From NCBI GenBank assembly GCA_030847615.1, contig JAUMIR010000004.1, positions 219,841,001 to 219,905,000 of the forward strand: a stretch of DNA of 64,000 nt, given 5' to 3'. Shown here one piece after another: positions 1-11,237 of this stretch. Source of the stretch: Gambelia wislizenii. Taxonomy: Eukaryota; Chordata; Lepidosauria; Squamata; Crotaphytidae. The notes beneath the pieces were generated by a model. It was given only the letters and a program-made list of their open reading frames with translations, searched no databases and had not been told where the DNA came from. Position 1 is the first letter of the stretch. The number at the start of each line of letters is the position of its first letter. The position numbers were made by a program, and so were the translations under genes.

Positions 1-459
1 GGGCTACAAGGCTATTGGTTATCCACTATCCCCTGACCTCCTCTTCTCATACAAGCATCCATCTCATTTTTTTTCAAGCTACTTCTGCCACTGCCTGCTG
101 ATCTCACCACTCCCACAATGACAGTTATACTCCCTTTTCCACAGTTGCTAAAAAACACTTGTTAACAAGTACGAAGAAATAAAATCACAATTAGCAGCAA
201 GGTTACAGAACAATGCAACAAATGGCAGAAACAGGCAACGTCAGGGACCAATCCTGACAGCTGTCTCACAAATATGTGTTTGTGATTTCCCCCTCAGTTT
301 TCTCAGGCATAATTGTTGTGGAACTTCATGTATGCCTGAGCATATGTTTGTGAGAGTGTTTTTTTCCTCATTCTTCTTAGGTTTAATTTTCAGATATTCT
401 GGTGAAATTAGATAACCACCTGTTTTTGACTCAGAGAGACAGCAATTTAAGGAATAAAG

Positions 460-1290
460 TGTTACCATGCTTTACACCCCCTCCTGATAATATTTTATAA
501 TTTGCCAATATTGAGATGCTCCACAAGTCTAGTAGATTGGGGAGGACCATAAATGAGGTCAAGAGGACGTGATCAGGACCTAAGGAGGTATCATGGAAAA
601 GTACTGGCATCCATGCCCAAGATAGAATTATGCAGAGCTGCCTAGTAAACAAACCCATGACTGAGGTATGTGTTAACCCCTTTTGGACACATTGGCAATG
701 AGTCATCTGTCACAAACAAACAATGTCCAGAACCCTTGTTATCCCCAGAAATGCCTTTCCTCGCACCTTTCCTATCCCACAATAAGGAGATTGTCATAAA
801 CCCACCAACTCCAATGTCTTGGCCATTAATGACAATTAACAAAGTTGTGGTTTCCTTTTTTTTACATTGGGAAACCTGTCTAAACATTGTTTTATACTCA
901 AACACTCCTTCAAGATACGAAATTGGGTATAAATATTAGCCCCAAATAATACCCAAGTATGCACAGTGCTACTGACACCATCACTCTACTGGATTGCTAT
1001 GTTCCCTGCAGCTCCAAGCCTGAGTCTTCTTCACTACCTGAAACTCTGCCTTTCAGGACTGGTAATATAGCCCATACTTCCCCAAATCTATTCCTCTATC
1101 CAGCCTTTCTGCCTTAACTCTTCATTAGCCTTGTCTGGTTCTTGTGAGCATGAGTGCATGTCTGAATGCTTTCATGATTATTTTTTAATAAAGACCATTT
1201 TATTTCACTTTAACTTGGAGCCTTGACAGTTAGTACCGGTATACACAGGTGCAAAGGTCCTGCAAGTTACCCAACCCCTTGCAGCCATTC
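460..1290 (+). mobile_element. Candidate LTR and leader fragment of an endogenous retroelement
   Basis: The stretch has a TATA-like motif near 928, a polyadenylation signal (AATAAA) near 1187 and then a U5-like tail. From about 1196 to 1290 it aligns by eye with 16080-16175, both sharing the words ACTTTAACT, CAGTTAGTACC and GTATACA. The order promoter, poly(A) signal, short tail is that of an LTR, and the similarity continuing past GTATACA suggests a little leader follows. The left boundary is uncertain (TGTTACC near 462 or TGTTAACC near 671) and no TSD was found. No gag, pol or env frame is visible. It could instead be the 3' end of another repeat type. Confidence 0.35.
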
Positions 1291-1299
1291 ATTTGAGCT

Positions 1300-1545
1300 C
1301 GGGTTGCCATAATTCTCTTCCACAAAACTGGGACAAAAGTGTATGGGACTGGATTGAGTGGATTATCAGCAGCCCCGCCCCAACAAACCAGATTTTGATG
1401 TTTAATATTGTTTTATCGCATATTTGAGTAGTGGTAGAAGTAATAGTTGTTGTTTTCATCATCATCATCATCAGCAGCACCACCACCATCATTTATTTAT
1501 ATCGCACCATCAATTTACATGATGCTTTATAAGTACAACAATAAA
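1300..1545 (-). mobile_element. hAT-like repeat fragment (AGGGTTGCCA family), reverse orientation
   Basis: Reading the minus strand, this matches 42552-42737. Both have a region specifying 'tttgtggaagagaattatggcaacc', a trinucleotide-rich tract and a GGTGC-TATAAA motif. Here the CAT/GTT trinucleotide tract (about 1430-1495) has expanded. Only one end (near 1303) is recognisable, so the copy is incomplete and no TSD can be shown. Confidence 0.45.
1457..1495. repeat. Trinucleotide-rich tract (CAT/CAG/CAC)
   Basis: Short interrupted trinucleotide microsatellite inside the hAT-like fragment at 1300-1545. It causes a short artefactual minus-strand frame made of Met, Thr and Val runs. Confidence 0.8.
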
Positions 1546-2007
1546 AAACAATGGGTCCTAGAGATACAGTGAGTCATGGTGTTGCGGAGCAGGTGTTGCT
1601 TGTTTCCTGCCAATGTAAATCTCTAGAAGTTCATGAAGATGGCTCAAAGCCAATGTCTCTCCTGTTGTTTGGCCAGAGCACAGAAAAAATTATTTGTTTG
1701 GCTTGCAACCCCCAAAATCCTCCCAGCCAGCATGGCTATCACCTTCAATAGGCCTAACTCCTGCCAATGAGAGTCACAGCTGCCTCCAAATAGTGTACAT
1801 TCTGCCTCCAAATACAGAGTTGGTACCCCTGCTTAAAAAAAAAAAAAACAGTCTTGAACATGGTATATGATACTTATACCTTGTGCTGGTATACACAAAG
1901 CCTTTCTCCCTCCCTCCACACCCTGATTTGTGTAGTGCTTAAAAAAAACTATTTTTGCAGAGATAACAGCAGATGACCTAGGGGCAGTTTTTCTGCCCAC
2001 TGAAAAT

Positions 2008-2281
2008 TAGGGTTGCTGGAGAGAGTTCTAGCACTTTCAATGGTTGTGCAGAAGAGGGAATTCCAGCAGGTGTTGCTCGTTCCCTGGTTCCAAGACAAGC
2101 AAGGCCTACTAAAATTCCCTCTTCTATATAACCATTAAAAGTGCTGGAAATCTTTCAGCCTGTGCTCCAACTAAGGAGGAATCCAGGATCTGCTGCTTCA
2201 ACTGGTCCAGCTGGCTGGGGCATTTTTTAAGTCTCTTCAGTCCAGGATTTTCCCAGTTTTCCAGGACATATGGCAATCCTA
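2008..2281. mobile_element. hAT-like palindromic MITE, AGGGTTGCCA ends
   Basis: The left end TAGGGTTGC and the right end GCAATCCTA are inverted copies of one another. A hairpin joins the motif near 2047-2068 to its inverted partner near 2110-2140 (both contain the gaagagggaatt word or its complement). The right third (2170-2281) is the inverse of the left end of the element at 42213-42737, which ties the two to one family. The expected 8-bp TSD is not recognisable here. Confidence 0.55.
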
Positions 2282-3529
2282 ATTTGAGTTAATATTAATT
2301 TCCCCAATTAATATCACAATTTTAGTGTCGTGAGTGGGTGCGCCATGGACCCCCCCCCCAATTCGGGTAACAAAGGGAAGGAAGCATGTAAGTTAAAGGA
2401 GCTGCTTAAATTGTTTTCCCTTACACTTTTATTAGGCCCCTGCAAATTTACTTGGGGCTTAGTCAGGAATTACAATTGTTCTACCCCCCCCCCCAATTAT
2501 TCTGCAATCTTCTTGTTTTTATTGAAAAATTTGGCCACTAAATAAAAATAATTTTTAAATCCTATGTATCTGTGAAGAAAGACTGAGAAACACTTTTTGT
2601 TTGCTAATGCAGAACAAACAACACATAGACACAGACACCTCCACACATTTGTTCCAATTAAATTCCCCCAGAAATAGAATTTAAAAATGGAAATTAAAAG
2701 CTGCATTACACAAAAATGTCTGAAGTTGCTGGTCTATAATCTGGCAGAGTTAATAACCTCTTTAGGATGTAACATGTCTCTAAGATTCATCAAGATGTCT
2801 GAAGAAACAGAAAAATTGTAGCTATTTAAATTTCTGAATAGAAGTGAATGTGAGAGAAGAGCTGATCCAAATCTGGATTCTGGATTGGGTCAGGTCCTGG
2901 TTAATCTGGATTGGATCAGGGCATGATCTGAATCATTGGCTTGTACTCCAGACCAGATCAGGTGCTTGTATACATCCTTAATACCCAATACTATGGCAGA
3001 CTGACCAGCAATGCCCTATGTTTTTACTTCTGAGTCTGGAACAACTGTCTACCCCCAATCTTGTGCATAACCCCTCTGACTTCTGGGCTGTAACATGTGA
3101 GAGCTGCTCTATCCTCAATCTCATCCCCATTCCTAATTTACTGTACAAGGGCAAGAAAATTTAAGAAATAAACAGCTACCACCATGACTGTAAAATTGAC
3201 CGGCAGACCCTCAAAATTGTGCTGACAATTTCTGCTGTGAGAACGATTTCCAAGCTAGGCCTGGAATATCTCTGATATTATTGCTGCCTGGGCATTTGTG
3301 GGGAGGGGGGGGAGGCAACTGCAGCATCTTATTGAGCTGTAGAGATTGGCTTTCTCTAGATGTATGTCTCCATTGTCGGCTTTAGTGCTGACCTTTGACA
3401 AGTGAGATGCACATTCCTGTGTCTCTGCACCATTCCATGCTTTACATGGAAATCATGATAGTTATTGGTATACCAGTGCTTACTGCAGCAAAGACATGGA
3501 TGACATAACACTCCGGCAAAGAATCTGAA

Positions 3530-3640
3530 GCATCCCATCAAACTATGAACCCCAGGATTCCATAAGATGGTACCATGGTAATTAAACTGGTTGTATCATA
3601 GCTAAATTGATATAACTGTATAGTGTTTTTTTAAAGTTGC
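3530..3640. mobile_element. Half of a palindromic MITE (CCAGGATTCCAT core)
   Basis: The core GGATTCCATAAGATGGTACCATGG followed by an AATTAAACTGG motif resembles the right half of the palindromic elements at 38368-38587 and 61666-61863. The left half and the ends are missing. Confidence 0.35.
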
Positions 3641-4445
3641 TTTTTAAGATAATGTGTGTGTGTGTATGCGCGCGTACGTATATATTTACTGATTTTTATA
3701 TGTTTTTAATCTGTACTGATTTAATGGGAAAAGGTCAAGATATAAATGAATAACACAACAACGACAGTGATGACGATGATGATGTAGATACATGCTTGAT
3801 GACCTGTTTTACACTGTTATAACATAGGAACACTCTCTAGCAGCCAACTTTAGTATTACTGGGAATTAGTGATGGGGTTAAGAAATTAAGTTCAGTTCAT
3901 AGAGCATCAAACTCTCAAAGTTTTTTTTTTAAAAAAATAAGCTGACTAACAATAATAATACCCACCATATTTGACACTCTTCAATGCAAAAGGGTTATTT
4001 GGGAAACAGGTACCTGAACTTCAGTGGGTTGCTATGACAACAGAATAGATTAGTGCCACAAGGAAAGAAAGAAGCCATAGATTGTTGCTAAAGACCAATT
4101 CTTGTAGCAAGGCTGGAGTCTGAAATACCTCATAAGTTACTGGATCCCAGTGATTCCAAATTCCATGGTCAGAAGCACATATTTCTTTACATCTTCTCTC
4201 TAAAGGGACAGCCCACACTTTCTTTTCTTTTCGGTACAAAAACATGATGCAACAGCTATCTAGAAATGCCTGGTGTGCGAAGGGTGGAGGGAGACTGATT
4301 CTTCACATGCAGAAATAATTCCCTTTCTGACATAATTGCACTTGGGTGGGATCCAGAAAAAGGACAACAAACTTCATTCTACCAAGAACAGCATTCTGGC
4401 ATTTAAAAAACAAAAACAAAACAGCAGCTACCTCCCTATAAATAT

Positions 4446-4642
4446 CACAAGTTGTTGTTATGTACCTTTAAATTGACTCTGGATTATGGTGAGTTTTAGT
4501 CAGAGGAGGGTTGCCATTGCTTTCCTCTAAGGAGGAGAGAGCGTGACTTGCCCAAGACTACCCAGTGGCTTTCCATGGCTGAGTAGAGATTCAGACTCTG
4601 GACTCCCAGAATCCTAATCCAAGACTCAGACCACTACAGTAT
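4446..4642 (-). mobile_element. tRNA-derived SINE, minus orientation
   Basis: The tail (GTACCTTTAAATTGACT) lies on the left. The middle has the GGAGGGTTGCCATTGC and TGACTTGCCCAAGAC motifs shared by the other SINE copies here. The right end is the inverse of a tRNA-like head, with traces of the B box (inverse of GGTTCRAATCC) and A box. RNA polymerase III would read it right to left. The B box is eroded, so it is an old copy. Confidence 0.7.
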
Positions 4643-5307
4643 ACATACTTTTCAGAAAGAACAGTCTGACACATTGGCCATAGAGCTGACACAGTGAAAA
4701 CTGGAGGGGGACTCTGTACCTTTAGTGGTTTGTAGAAAATGAAATTTCAGCAGGAGCTGCTTGTCACAATAGGGAAAAGTGTGACCCATAGATGAGACAT
4801 AACGCCCTAGTCTGTTTTTGTGGGTCCCAAGACCTCCCAATTTATTGTGGTGGGGGGAGGATTTTGTGCCACCAGTTGCCCCAAACACACCCTTGGGACT
4901 TTGGGACTGCCATGTTTTTGCCCCCAGGCAGGGCCGGTTTAACCAGTCTGCCAAATCAGCATTGGCAGGGGGCCCCAAGGTCAAGCCCCCCCCCTGCTGA
5001 CCTCCTTATCTGACAAAGGAGACAGCCAGGAAACAGCCGGGAGGAGCCGCTGCTTTGTAGCCCCCTCCTACCCCCCTCCCCCAAAAACTTCCTGCTGGCT
5101 TTTTAAAAAAACAAAAACAAAAAACCAGTGTCTCCCATACTAGAAAGAGAAAGAGAAAGAAGAAGCAGCCCTTCCTGGCAGAAGTTGGAGGGAGTTTGCT
5201 GCTGCAAAAGGAAGCCAGTCAGGCATGTTGGAGAGGGATGAGTGTGTGTCTGTGAGAGAGAGAGGGGGGGGAGGAATTTGAGGGTTGTCTCTTTCCCTCA
5301 GAAAGGG

Positions 5308-5345
5308 TTTCTTTCTTTCTTTCTTTCTTTCTTTCTTTTTCTTTC
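5308..5345. repeat. (TTTC)n microsatellite
   Basis: About eight TTTC units inside the left part of the hAT element at 4929-7120. It accounts for Phe/Leu/Ser-rich plus-strand and Lys/Glu-rich minus-strand frames, which are not genes. Confidence 0.9.
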
Positions 5346-5485
5346 CTTCCACATAAATCCCCTCCAGTCCATCCTTCCTGCTGCTCTTAACATGTCCTGG
5401 TTCCTCTCCCCTCCCTTTTCCCCTTGGTCTTCTTCAGCTTCTTCCCATTGCTGCCAACTGAGTTCAGCCTGCAAAAGAAATTTGT

Positions 5486-5708
5486 GTGTGTTTGCCTATG
5501 TGCCTTCAAGTAATTTCTGACTAAGGTGAACCTACCATGGGGTTTTCTAGGCAAGGTTTGTTCAAAGGGGGTGTGCCTTTGCCTTCCTTTGAGGCTGAGA
5601 GAGTGCGACTTGCCCAAGGTCAGCCAGTGGGTATTCATGGCTGAGTAAGGATTCAGAGCCTGGTCTCCATAGTCATAGTGCAATGTTGAAACTTCTACAA
5701 CACTCTAG
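5486..5708 (-). mobile_element. tRNA-derived SINE, minus orientation
   Basis: A near full-length copy, with tail at left (GTGCCTTCAAGTAATTTC), then GGTTTTCTAGGCAAGG, TTCAAAGGGGGTGTGCC and GCGACTTGCCCAAGGTCA, and an inverted tRNA-like head at right with eroded promoter boxes. It shares every block with the copy at 20108-20340. It lies within the hAT element at 4929-7120 and is therefore younger than that insertion. Confidence 0.75.
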
Positions 5709-5838
5709 CTCTTTTAACAGAAGAATATAAAGAATATACATTAAAATTTGGAGTAATATTACTGGGAACAATGGTTTTATTGTTGTCACTAAAACACCAG
5801 TATCCCATTAGTGTTATGTGAGAGACATTGGCCTAGAG

Positions 5839-6180
5839 CAGTGGTTCTTAACCTTTTCTTTATCAGGGACCCCCTTTAAATATCTTTTGTTGCCCCAAGA
5901 CTTAACTCAAGTTTCAAAACCCTAATAATAATAGCTAACAACAACAACAACAAAACAATTACACCATCCATTAAACTTTCCCTCAGAGGCACTCTTGCTT
6001 CTTCCTGCAAGTTTGTGGATGGAGTGGATTGAATGGCAATGTGCAGGCCAAGCCAGCCAGCCTTTGCTTTGGTTTCTGTCACGTGGCTGCTCCACTACAG
6101 GGAGGAGGTGGGCCAAACAGCCTTCAATCCTTTGTGGACCCCCTGTGAGGATATTGCAGACCCCAAGTTAAGAACCACTG
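5839..6180. mobile_element. hAT (Charlie-like) MITE
   Basis: Begins CAGTGGTTCTTAACC and ends with the inverse (TTAAGAACCACTG). Flanks are GCCTAGAG (5831-5838) and GGCTAGAG (6181-6188), an 8-bp TSD with one mismatch. The CAGTGGTTCTYAACC end is typical of hAT-Charlie elements. A related copy with the same ends and arrangement is at 50014-50388. It encodes no transposase. Confidence 0.85.
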
Positions 6181-6364
6181 GGCTAGAGCCTTGTGATAGC
6201 CTTGTGGCTGAATAGCGGGGTATAAATAACTAACTAACTAAAAATAAAAAATAAATAGAGAATGCTGGAAAAGGAACAATGCAACCAGACCTTGAGAAGG
6301 CTGCTGGCAGGGGGATTCTGGGAGGTGTAATCCAAAAGTAACTTTCCCAGGCTCTGAATGCAGC

Positions 6365-6761
6365 CTAGAATCATAGGGCTGGAAGGGATCCCAACAGGCA
6401 TCCCATCTGATCGGCTTCTGCCCTGCAGGAATACACAATCCAAGCATTCTTGGCAGATGGCCATCCAACTTATGTTTTAAAAAAGCCAAAGAAGGAGACT
6501 CCACCACACTCCAAGGCAGTGTATTCCACTTCTGAACAGCTCATACTGTCAGGAGGTTCTTCCTAATATTCAGGTGGAATCTCTTTTCCTGTAGTTTGAA
6601 TCCATAGCTCTGTGTCCTAGTCTCTGGAGCAGCAGAAAACAAGCTTGTCTCATCCTCAGTATGACATCCCTTCAAATATTTAAACATGGCTATCACGTCA
6701 CCTCCCAACCTTCTCTTCTCCAGGCTAAGCACACCCAGCTTCCTAAGCCGTTCCTCATATG
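6365..6761 (-). pseudogene. CR1 LINE 3' fragment (C-terminal RT and 3' UTR)
   Basis: On the minus strand this encodes the end of a CR1 reverse transcriptase (words such as LEKRRLGGDVIAMFKYLKGCHTED and FHLNIRKNLLTV) followed by the short CR1 3' UTR, ending at AGAATCATAG, the inverse of the CR1 terminal ATTCTATG motif. It is 5'-truncated, as most CR1 copies are, and it has frame breaks near 6490-6541. A Tigger-like MITE (6776) starts a few bases beyond its broken 5' end. Confidence 0.9.
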
Positions 6762-6775
6762 TAAATTATTTAATA

Positions 6776-7012
6776 CAGTAGGCCCCTCTTATCCACTGAG
6801 GATTAGTTCGGGGGTGGGCATGGATTCTGAAAACCATGAATAATAGTGAACGCCATTGAAAATAATGGGACTTCTGGTTTAAAATACCATAGGTTGCCTT
6901 GGAGGGCCTAGAAAACGGCTAGGGAGGACACATTTTCTAGGAAGACTCTATGGTAGGTGTGCTGTTTTGTGTCCCATGGATAATGAATCCATGGATACTG
7001 GGGTCCTACCTG
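6776..7012. mobile_element. Tigger-like Tc1/mariner MITE
   Basis: The left end CAGTAGGCCCCTCTTATCCA (preceded by TA) and the inverse of the right end (CAGGTAGGACCCCAGTATCCA) match well. The right TA has mutated to AG. The internal words CTAGGAAGACTCTATGG and GGAGGGCCTAGAAA recur in the elements at 16545 and 40462, so the three are one family. Confidence 0.7.
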
Positions 7013-7128
7013 AGCATCCTGTACGGTGAATAGGTTAGCTTACATTGACCTGAGATAAACATATGGGGCCCCCAAAATAAAGCATTGCAGGAGCCCCCAA
7101 AATTCCTTAAACTGGCCCTGCCTCCAGG

Positions 7129-8020
7129 GCATTTTAGGCTCATGAAGTAAGAGAAAGTGACCTGACAGTTGACTTCTGGGTCACTTCCTATACAAAAAAA
7201 AGGTCTCTCCAGGATCTAAAACAGCCCAGAAGAAGTAAAAAATATGGAAGATTTGCTCCCAAGAGTCCCTAAAGTCATGAGGGGGATTTTTCATGGGGGG
7301 GGGGGTAAGGGTGTGTAGCAATCCCAGGTCCACTGGAACAAAATTTGTGCTAAAGTCCCAGACACCCCTGGTCTACTCCATTTGAGCTGACACCCCATGA
7401 ATGATTTTTTTTTGAAATCTATAGCAGTTACCAAGGAAACACCTCACCTTTCACAGGTCAGACACTTTGAACACATTCTCTGTTGGACTGCATGCCAAGA
7501 ATAGCTCCGATAAATTTAAAAATCCTACTTTGGTTGCAAAGAAAATGAGTGTTAACATGCAAGCTTTAGCTGATGTTGTTATGTTCTATACAAATGCATC
7601 TGGAGGAGGAAAGTGACATTAAAAAGCATAACTATTTCCTCCCTTGTTAATTTGAGGCAGCCCATGAAATACCCACTGTTTTTACTGTTCGTGCTCCATG
7701 GGGCCCTGGTGATAAAACAGGGTGAATCATAATGGAATAAATATCAGGATCAGTCAGGAACTGGAAAATATGGTCTGTTTAGCTGATGTACACGCTGGAA
7801 AGATTACAAAGCTGCATGTTGCAGTTGGCTGCTGTATGGAATTATCTGGGTTGTTTGACCTTCAGTGTCTGTTAGAGGTGTCACATACCTTTCAGTGCTG
7901 TTCCTTCCCCCGTCCCCAGTGTGCAGAATTCATTACAAGTGATGTTTGATCCAATACTGGACCCAGGGTCCAATCAACACTGAGTATGCCTGTAAGAGAG
8001 CAGTAGCACCTGAATAACAG
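7129..8020. other. No gene or clear repeat recognised
   Basis: AT-leaning unique-looking sequence with short homopolymers (G tract at 7292, T tract at 7406). The open frame at 7722-7949 (plus) shows no domain and I see no convincing splice context around it. I call nothing here. Confidence 0.5.
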
Positions 8021-9157
8021 AGAGAATCATAGGATCATAGAAACATAGAGTTGGAAGAGACCTCAAGGGCCATCCAGTCCAACCCCCTGCCATGTAGGAA
8101 TACACAATCAAATAATTCCCGACAGATGGCCATCCAGCCTCTGTTTAAAAACCTCCAAAGAAGGAGACTCCACCACACTATGAGGCAGTGTATTCCACTT
8201 CCGAACAGCTCTTACTGTCAGAAAGTTCTTCCTAATGTTTAGGTAAAATCTCGTTTCCTGTAGTTTAAACCCATTGCTCCGTGTCCTAGTCTCTGGAGCA
8301 GTAAAAAACAAGCCTGTTCCATCCTCAGTATGACATCCCTTCAAATATTTAAAAATGGCTATCATGTCCCCTATCAACCTTCTCTTCTCCAGACTAAACA
8401 CACCCTGCTCCCTAAGCTGCTCCTCATAGGGCATGGCTTCCAGACCACCCACCATCCTGGTCGCCCTCCTCTGGACACGTTCCAGCTTGTCAATATTCTT
8501 CCTGAATTGTGGTGTCCAGAATTGGACACAGTATTCCAGGTGAGGTCTGACCAAAGCAGAATACAGTGGCATTATTACCTCCCTTGATCTAGACACTATA
8601 CTCCTATTAATGCAGCCTAGAATTGCATTTGCTTTTTTAGCTGCTGCATCACACTGCTGACTCATGTTCAGCTTGTGGTCCACTAAGACTCCTAGATCCT
8701 TTTCGTATGTACTGCCCTCAAGCCATGTGTCACCCATCCTATATCTGTGCATTTCATTTTTACTGCCCAAATGTAGTATCCTACATTTCTCCCTGTTGAA
8801 ATTCATTTTGTTATTATTGGCCCAGCTTTCTAATTTGTTGAGGTCATTTTGGATTCTGATCCTGTCCTCTGGAGTATTAGCTACCCCTCTTAATCTGGTA
8901 TCATCTGCAGACTTGATAAGCATGCCCTCTATTCCCTCATCCCAGTCATTGATAAAGATGTACAGCACTGGGCCCAGGAAGGAACCCTGTGTACCCCACT
9001 GGTCACTTCTCTCCAGGATGAAAAGGAGCCATTAGTGACTACTCTTTGGGTTTGGTCAGTCAACCAATTACAAATCCACCTAACAGTTGCATTATCTAGC
9101 CCACAGATTACTAACTTTTTTGCAAGAATATCATAGGGGACCTTGTTAAAAGCCTGA
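8021..9157 (-). pseudogene. CR1 LINE, 5'-truncated, with a long open RT frame
   Basis: The minus-strand frame 8968-8108 is open for 286 codons and covers the second half of a CR1 reverse transcriptase: LYIFINDWDEGIEG, then the catalytic block, [56 protein letters not shown] and the C-terminal SPSLEVFKQRLDGHLSG. In the block equivalent to the FADD catalytic motif it reads SADD, so the first position is altered while both aspartates remain. The 3' UTR runs to 8021 and ends in the inverse of the CR1 ATTCTATG motif. Sequence from 8969 to 9157 continues the RT N-terminally (about CNWLTKPK and PHDIL equivalents) with breaks. The 5' half and the endonuclease domain are absent, so it cannot move by itself. 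It is comparatively young because few stops have accumulated. Confidence 0.93.
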
Positions 9158-9217
9158 ACTTTTCAATGCAGAGGCAGTTTGGGGTGCAGGGATGGATTTT
9201 CCACCCTCTAACACAAG

Positions 9218-9525
9218 GAATCATAGATACATGCAGCAGAAATGGATTGCAAGAACCATCTAATCCAACCTCTTGCCATGCAGGAATATGCAACTAAAAC
9301 ATTCCTGAGAGATGGCCATATGACCTTTGTTTAAAAAAAAAAACAAAGAAGGAGAGTCCACCACCTCCAAGGCAGTCTATTGCACTGTTGAACAGTTCTT
9401 ACCATTGAGAAGTTCTTCCTAATAGGTAGAAATTCTTTTCTTGTAATTAGAATGCACTAATTCATGTTCTAGTCTCTGGCACAGCAGAAAACAAGTTCAC
9501 TCCATCCATGACATCCCTTCAGAAA
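9218..9525 (-). pseudogene. Old CR1 LINE 3' fragment
   Basis: On the minus strand this matches the CR1 C-terminal coding end and 3' UTR seen at 6365-6761 and 8021-8330, but with many substitutions and a poly(A)/T slip near 9333. It lies just beyond the truncated 5' end of the CR1 at 8021-9157, in the same orientation. Its greater decay shows that it is a separate, older insertion. Confidence 0.8.
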
Positions 9526-9812
9526 ATGCACAGAAAATGATGTGCCTGCAGAGAAATATTGTTTCCTGTGCAGAAAATGCTATAATTGCAGATTTACTCT
9601 GCATAAAACTTCCATGTGTTTGTTTTGCATAGAAAACAGCATTCTCTGCACAGAAAATACTGGTTCCTTCACAAGAAATGTTGTTTTCTACATAAAACAA
9701 CCACATGGAAATTTTGCACAAAGTAAGTGCTGAACTGTGAATATTTCACAGTGAGAAGGAAACTGCTAAAATTAGTTGTCAAATAAAAGATTAATGAAAA
9801 ATTACATCCCTA
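9525..9812. mobile_element. hAT-like repeat with CAGAAAAT internal words (right end only)
   Basis: Several degenerate copies of TGCACAGAAAATGCT and AAAACAACCACATGG occur. The right end ATTACATCCCTA is the inverse of the TAGGGATGTAA start of the element at 39195-39636, and the following bases CTTAACAC resemble that element's TSD. The left end is not recognisable beside the CR1 fragment, so this copy is truncated. The minus- and plus-strand frames here are artefacts of the internal repeats. Confidence 0.55.
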
Positions 9813-10345
9813 CTTAACACGCACATACACACACTCAAAAGCACTGTAGCTGGTGACTCCAACATCAGTGGGCTGGCAAATTTACACATGTTTTAACTCC
9901 AAATTTTAAAGGAGCTGTCCAAGGTGCCAAATCCTATCCTAAAATTGGTTCAGCACCATGGAGAACTCTTAAAGTTCAGATTAAGCCCTAAAGTGGATTC
10001 ACCATGTCACTGACCTGGAAACACGAGCCACCACTTGTCTGTACACATACCTCTAAGGCAAAGATGGAAAATGTGTGATTCTTCAGATGTGGTTGGACTG
10101 AAATTTCCATAATCCTTCACCAGTGGATGTGATGAAGGGGCTGATGGGAACTGTGTTCCAAAAATATCTAGATGATGTTGCATTCTCCACCTCTGTTCCA
10201 TGGCAATTACATCTCATCAGAAGTGTAGGACAGGGATAGGGAATGCCTGTGTATGCATGGTTCTACCAAGACCCTCCTAGACTATCTTGTACACTTAAGG
10301 TTTTGCTGTAGTTCCCACAGTTGCTAGGGGAGATGGATTTCCCAA
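9813..10345. other. Includes an old palindromic hAT-type MITE at about 10045-10205
   Basis: From about 10045 to 10205, TTCAGATGTGGTTGGACTGAAATT on one side and a GGGAACTGTGTTCCAAAAATATCTAGATG stretch on the other are degenerate inverses. This is like the palindromic elements with 'ccagatgttgttggactacaactcccat' cores that are common in reptile genomes. The ends are too worn for a TSD. I see nothing else in this stretch. Confidence 0.4.
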
Positions 10346-10352
10346 GTAAGAA

Positions 10353-10353
10353 T

Positions 10354-10392
<39 letters not shown>

Positions 10393-10440
10393 TTGCATTT
10401 ATATCCCACCTTGCTCCCAAGATGGGATTCATTGTGAGCT
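10353..10440. repeat. (TTTA)n microsatellite and start of a family-A repeat
   Basis: About ten TTTA units are followed by GCATTTATATCCCACCTTGCTCCCAAGATGGGATTC. The same order (TTATTTGATTTATATCC, then CCAAGATGG) opens the longer repeat at 47366. This copy stops soon after 10440. Confidence 0.75.
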
Positions 10441-11237
10441 ATCCCTGTTGTAGTACCAAGTATTTTGGATGACTGAATGGGCAATTAAGATTTATTAACT
10501 TTACAAAAGGTGTAGATGAAAACTGCAAGAATAATTTGTTGATAGGAGAACACTACAGATGCCTGCTTTTATTGATTTCCCTTGTGGACACGGGTGTGAG
10601 CAGTGTCATGAAATTTACACTTACACCACTGGAAAGAATATGTAGCAGAGGAAGGAAGGAAGAAGAAGAGTTAACAAACAGAGTGGTTTTGAGTTTTGTT
10701 CAGAAAGAAAGGTAAGCAGGGGAGAAACAGCGAGGGAAGAGAGAATGTGTTACAAATGAATCATTGAGTTAAAACTGTTTTAAGAAGTGTTTCTGCGATT
10801 AATCAAGTGAAGCAACTCTTTTGAATTAATAGACATGTAAAAGTGGCCCTTAGAGGGATACATCTTCGTCATCTTCCTCTGGGTGAAACTACACATAACA
10901 TAATTATTTTTAAAAGACTTTCTGTTTTACAAAATGCAGCTGCTATGATTTGCAGTTTCTAGCAAGTTGTCTTAACTCTTTACCAGCTGAAAATCATTGC
11001 CATGCAGTTTTTATCCTGTAAGGCTTTTGGAAAGGTCTGAAAGCCACTCTGCCTTTATGCCTGATGTGGCCTACAGTCAGCAAAACCTTATACATTTGCT
11101 TTCATGTTCTGTGACCATGTTTGCGTATCTAGTTCTCTCCTTGTTCATTCAGCTGTGACTCCACTCGAAGACCATTCATGAGAGCTACAGTTTTTATGTA
11201 GCATGTATATTTATGTATTGTATTTTAAAATCTTACA

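Larger units (their letters stand above)
4929..7120. mobile_element. hAT transposon containing four later insertions
   Basis: The left end CAGGGCCGGTTTAA (4929) and the right end TTAAACTGGCCCTG (ending 7120) are inverted repeats with one mismatch. The flanks are CCCCCAGG (4921-4928) and CCTCCAGG (7121-7128), an 8-bp TSD with one difference, as expected for hAT transposases. Remaining hAT sequence is about 4929-5480 and 7013-7120. Between them lie a SINE (5486-5708), a Charlie-like MITE (5839-6180), a CR1 3' end (6365-6761) and a Tigger-like MITE (6776-7012). No transposase frame survives, so the element was probably non-autonomous. Confidence 0.75.

Noticed and set aside
1289..1492. Minus-strand frame with Met and Thr runs
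   Set aside because: Translation of a CAT-type trinucleotide tract in a repeat fragment.
5140..5520. Open frames rich in Lys/Glu (minus) and Phe/Leu/Ser (plus)
   Set aside because: Produced by the (TTTC)n microsatellite and purine-rich neighbourhood inside a hAT element.
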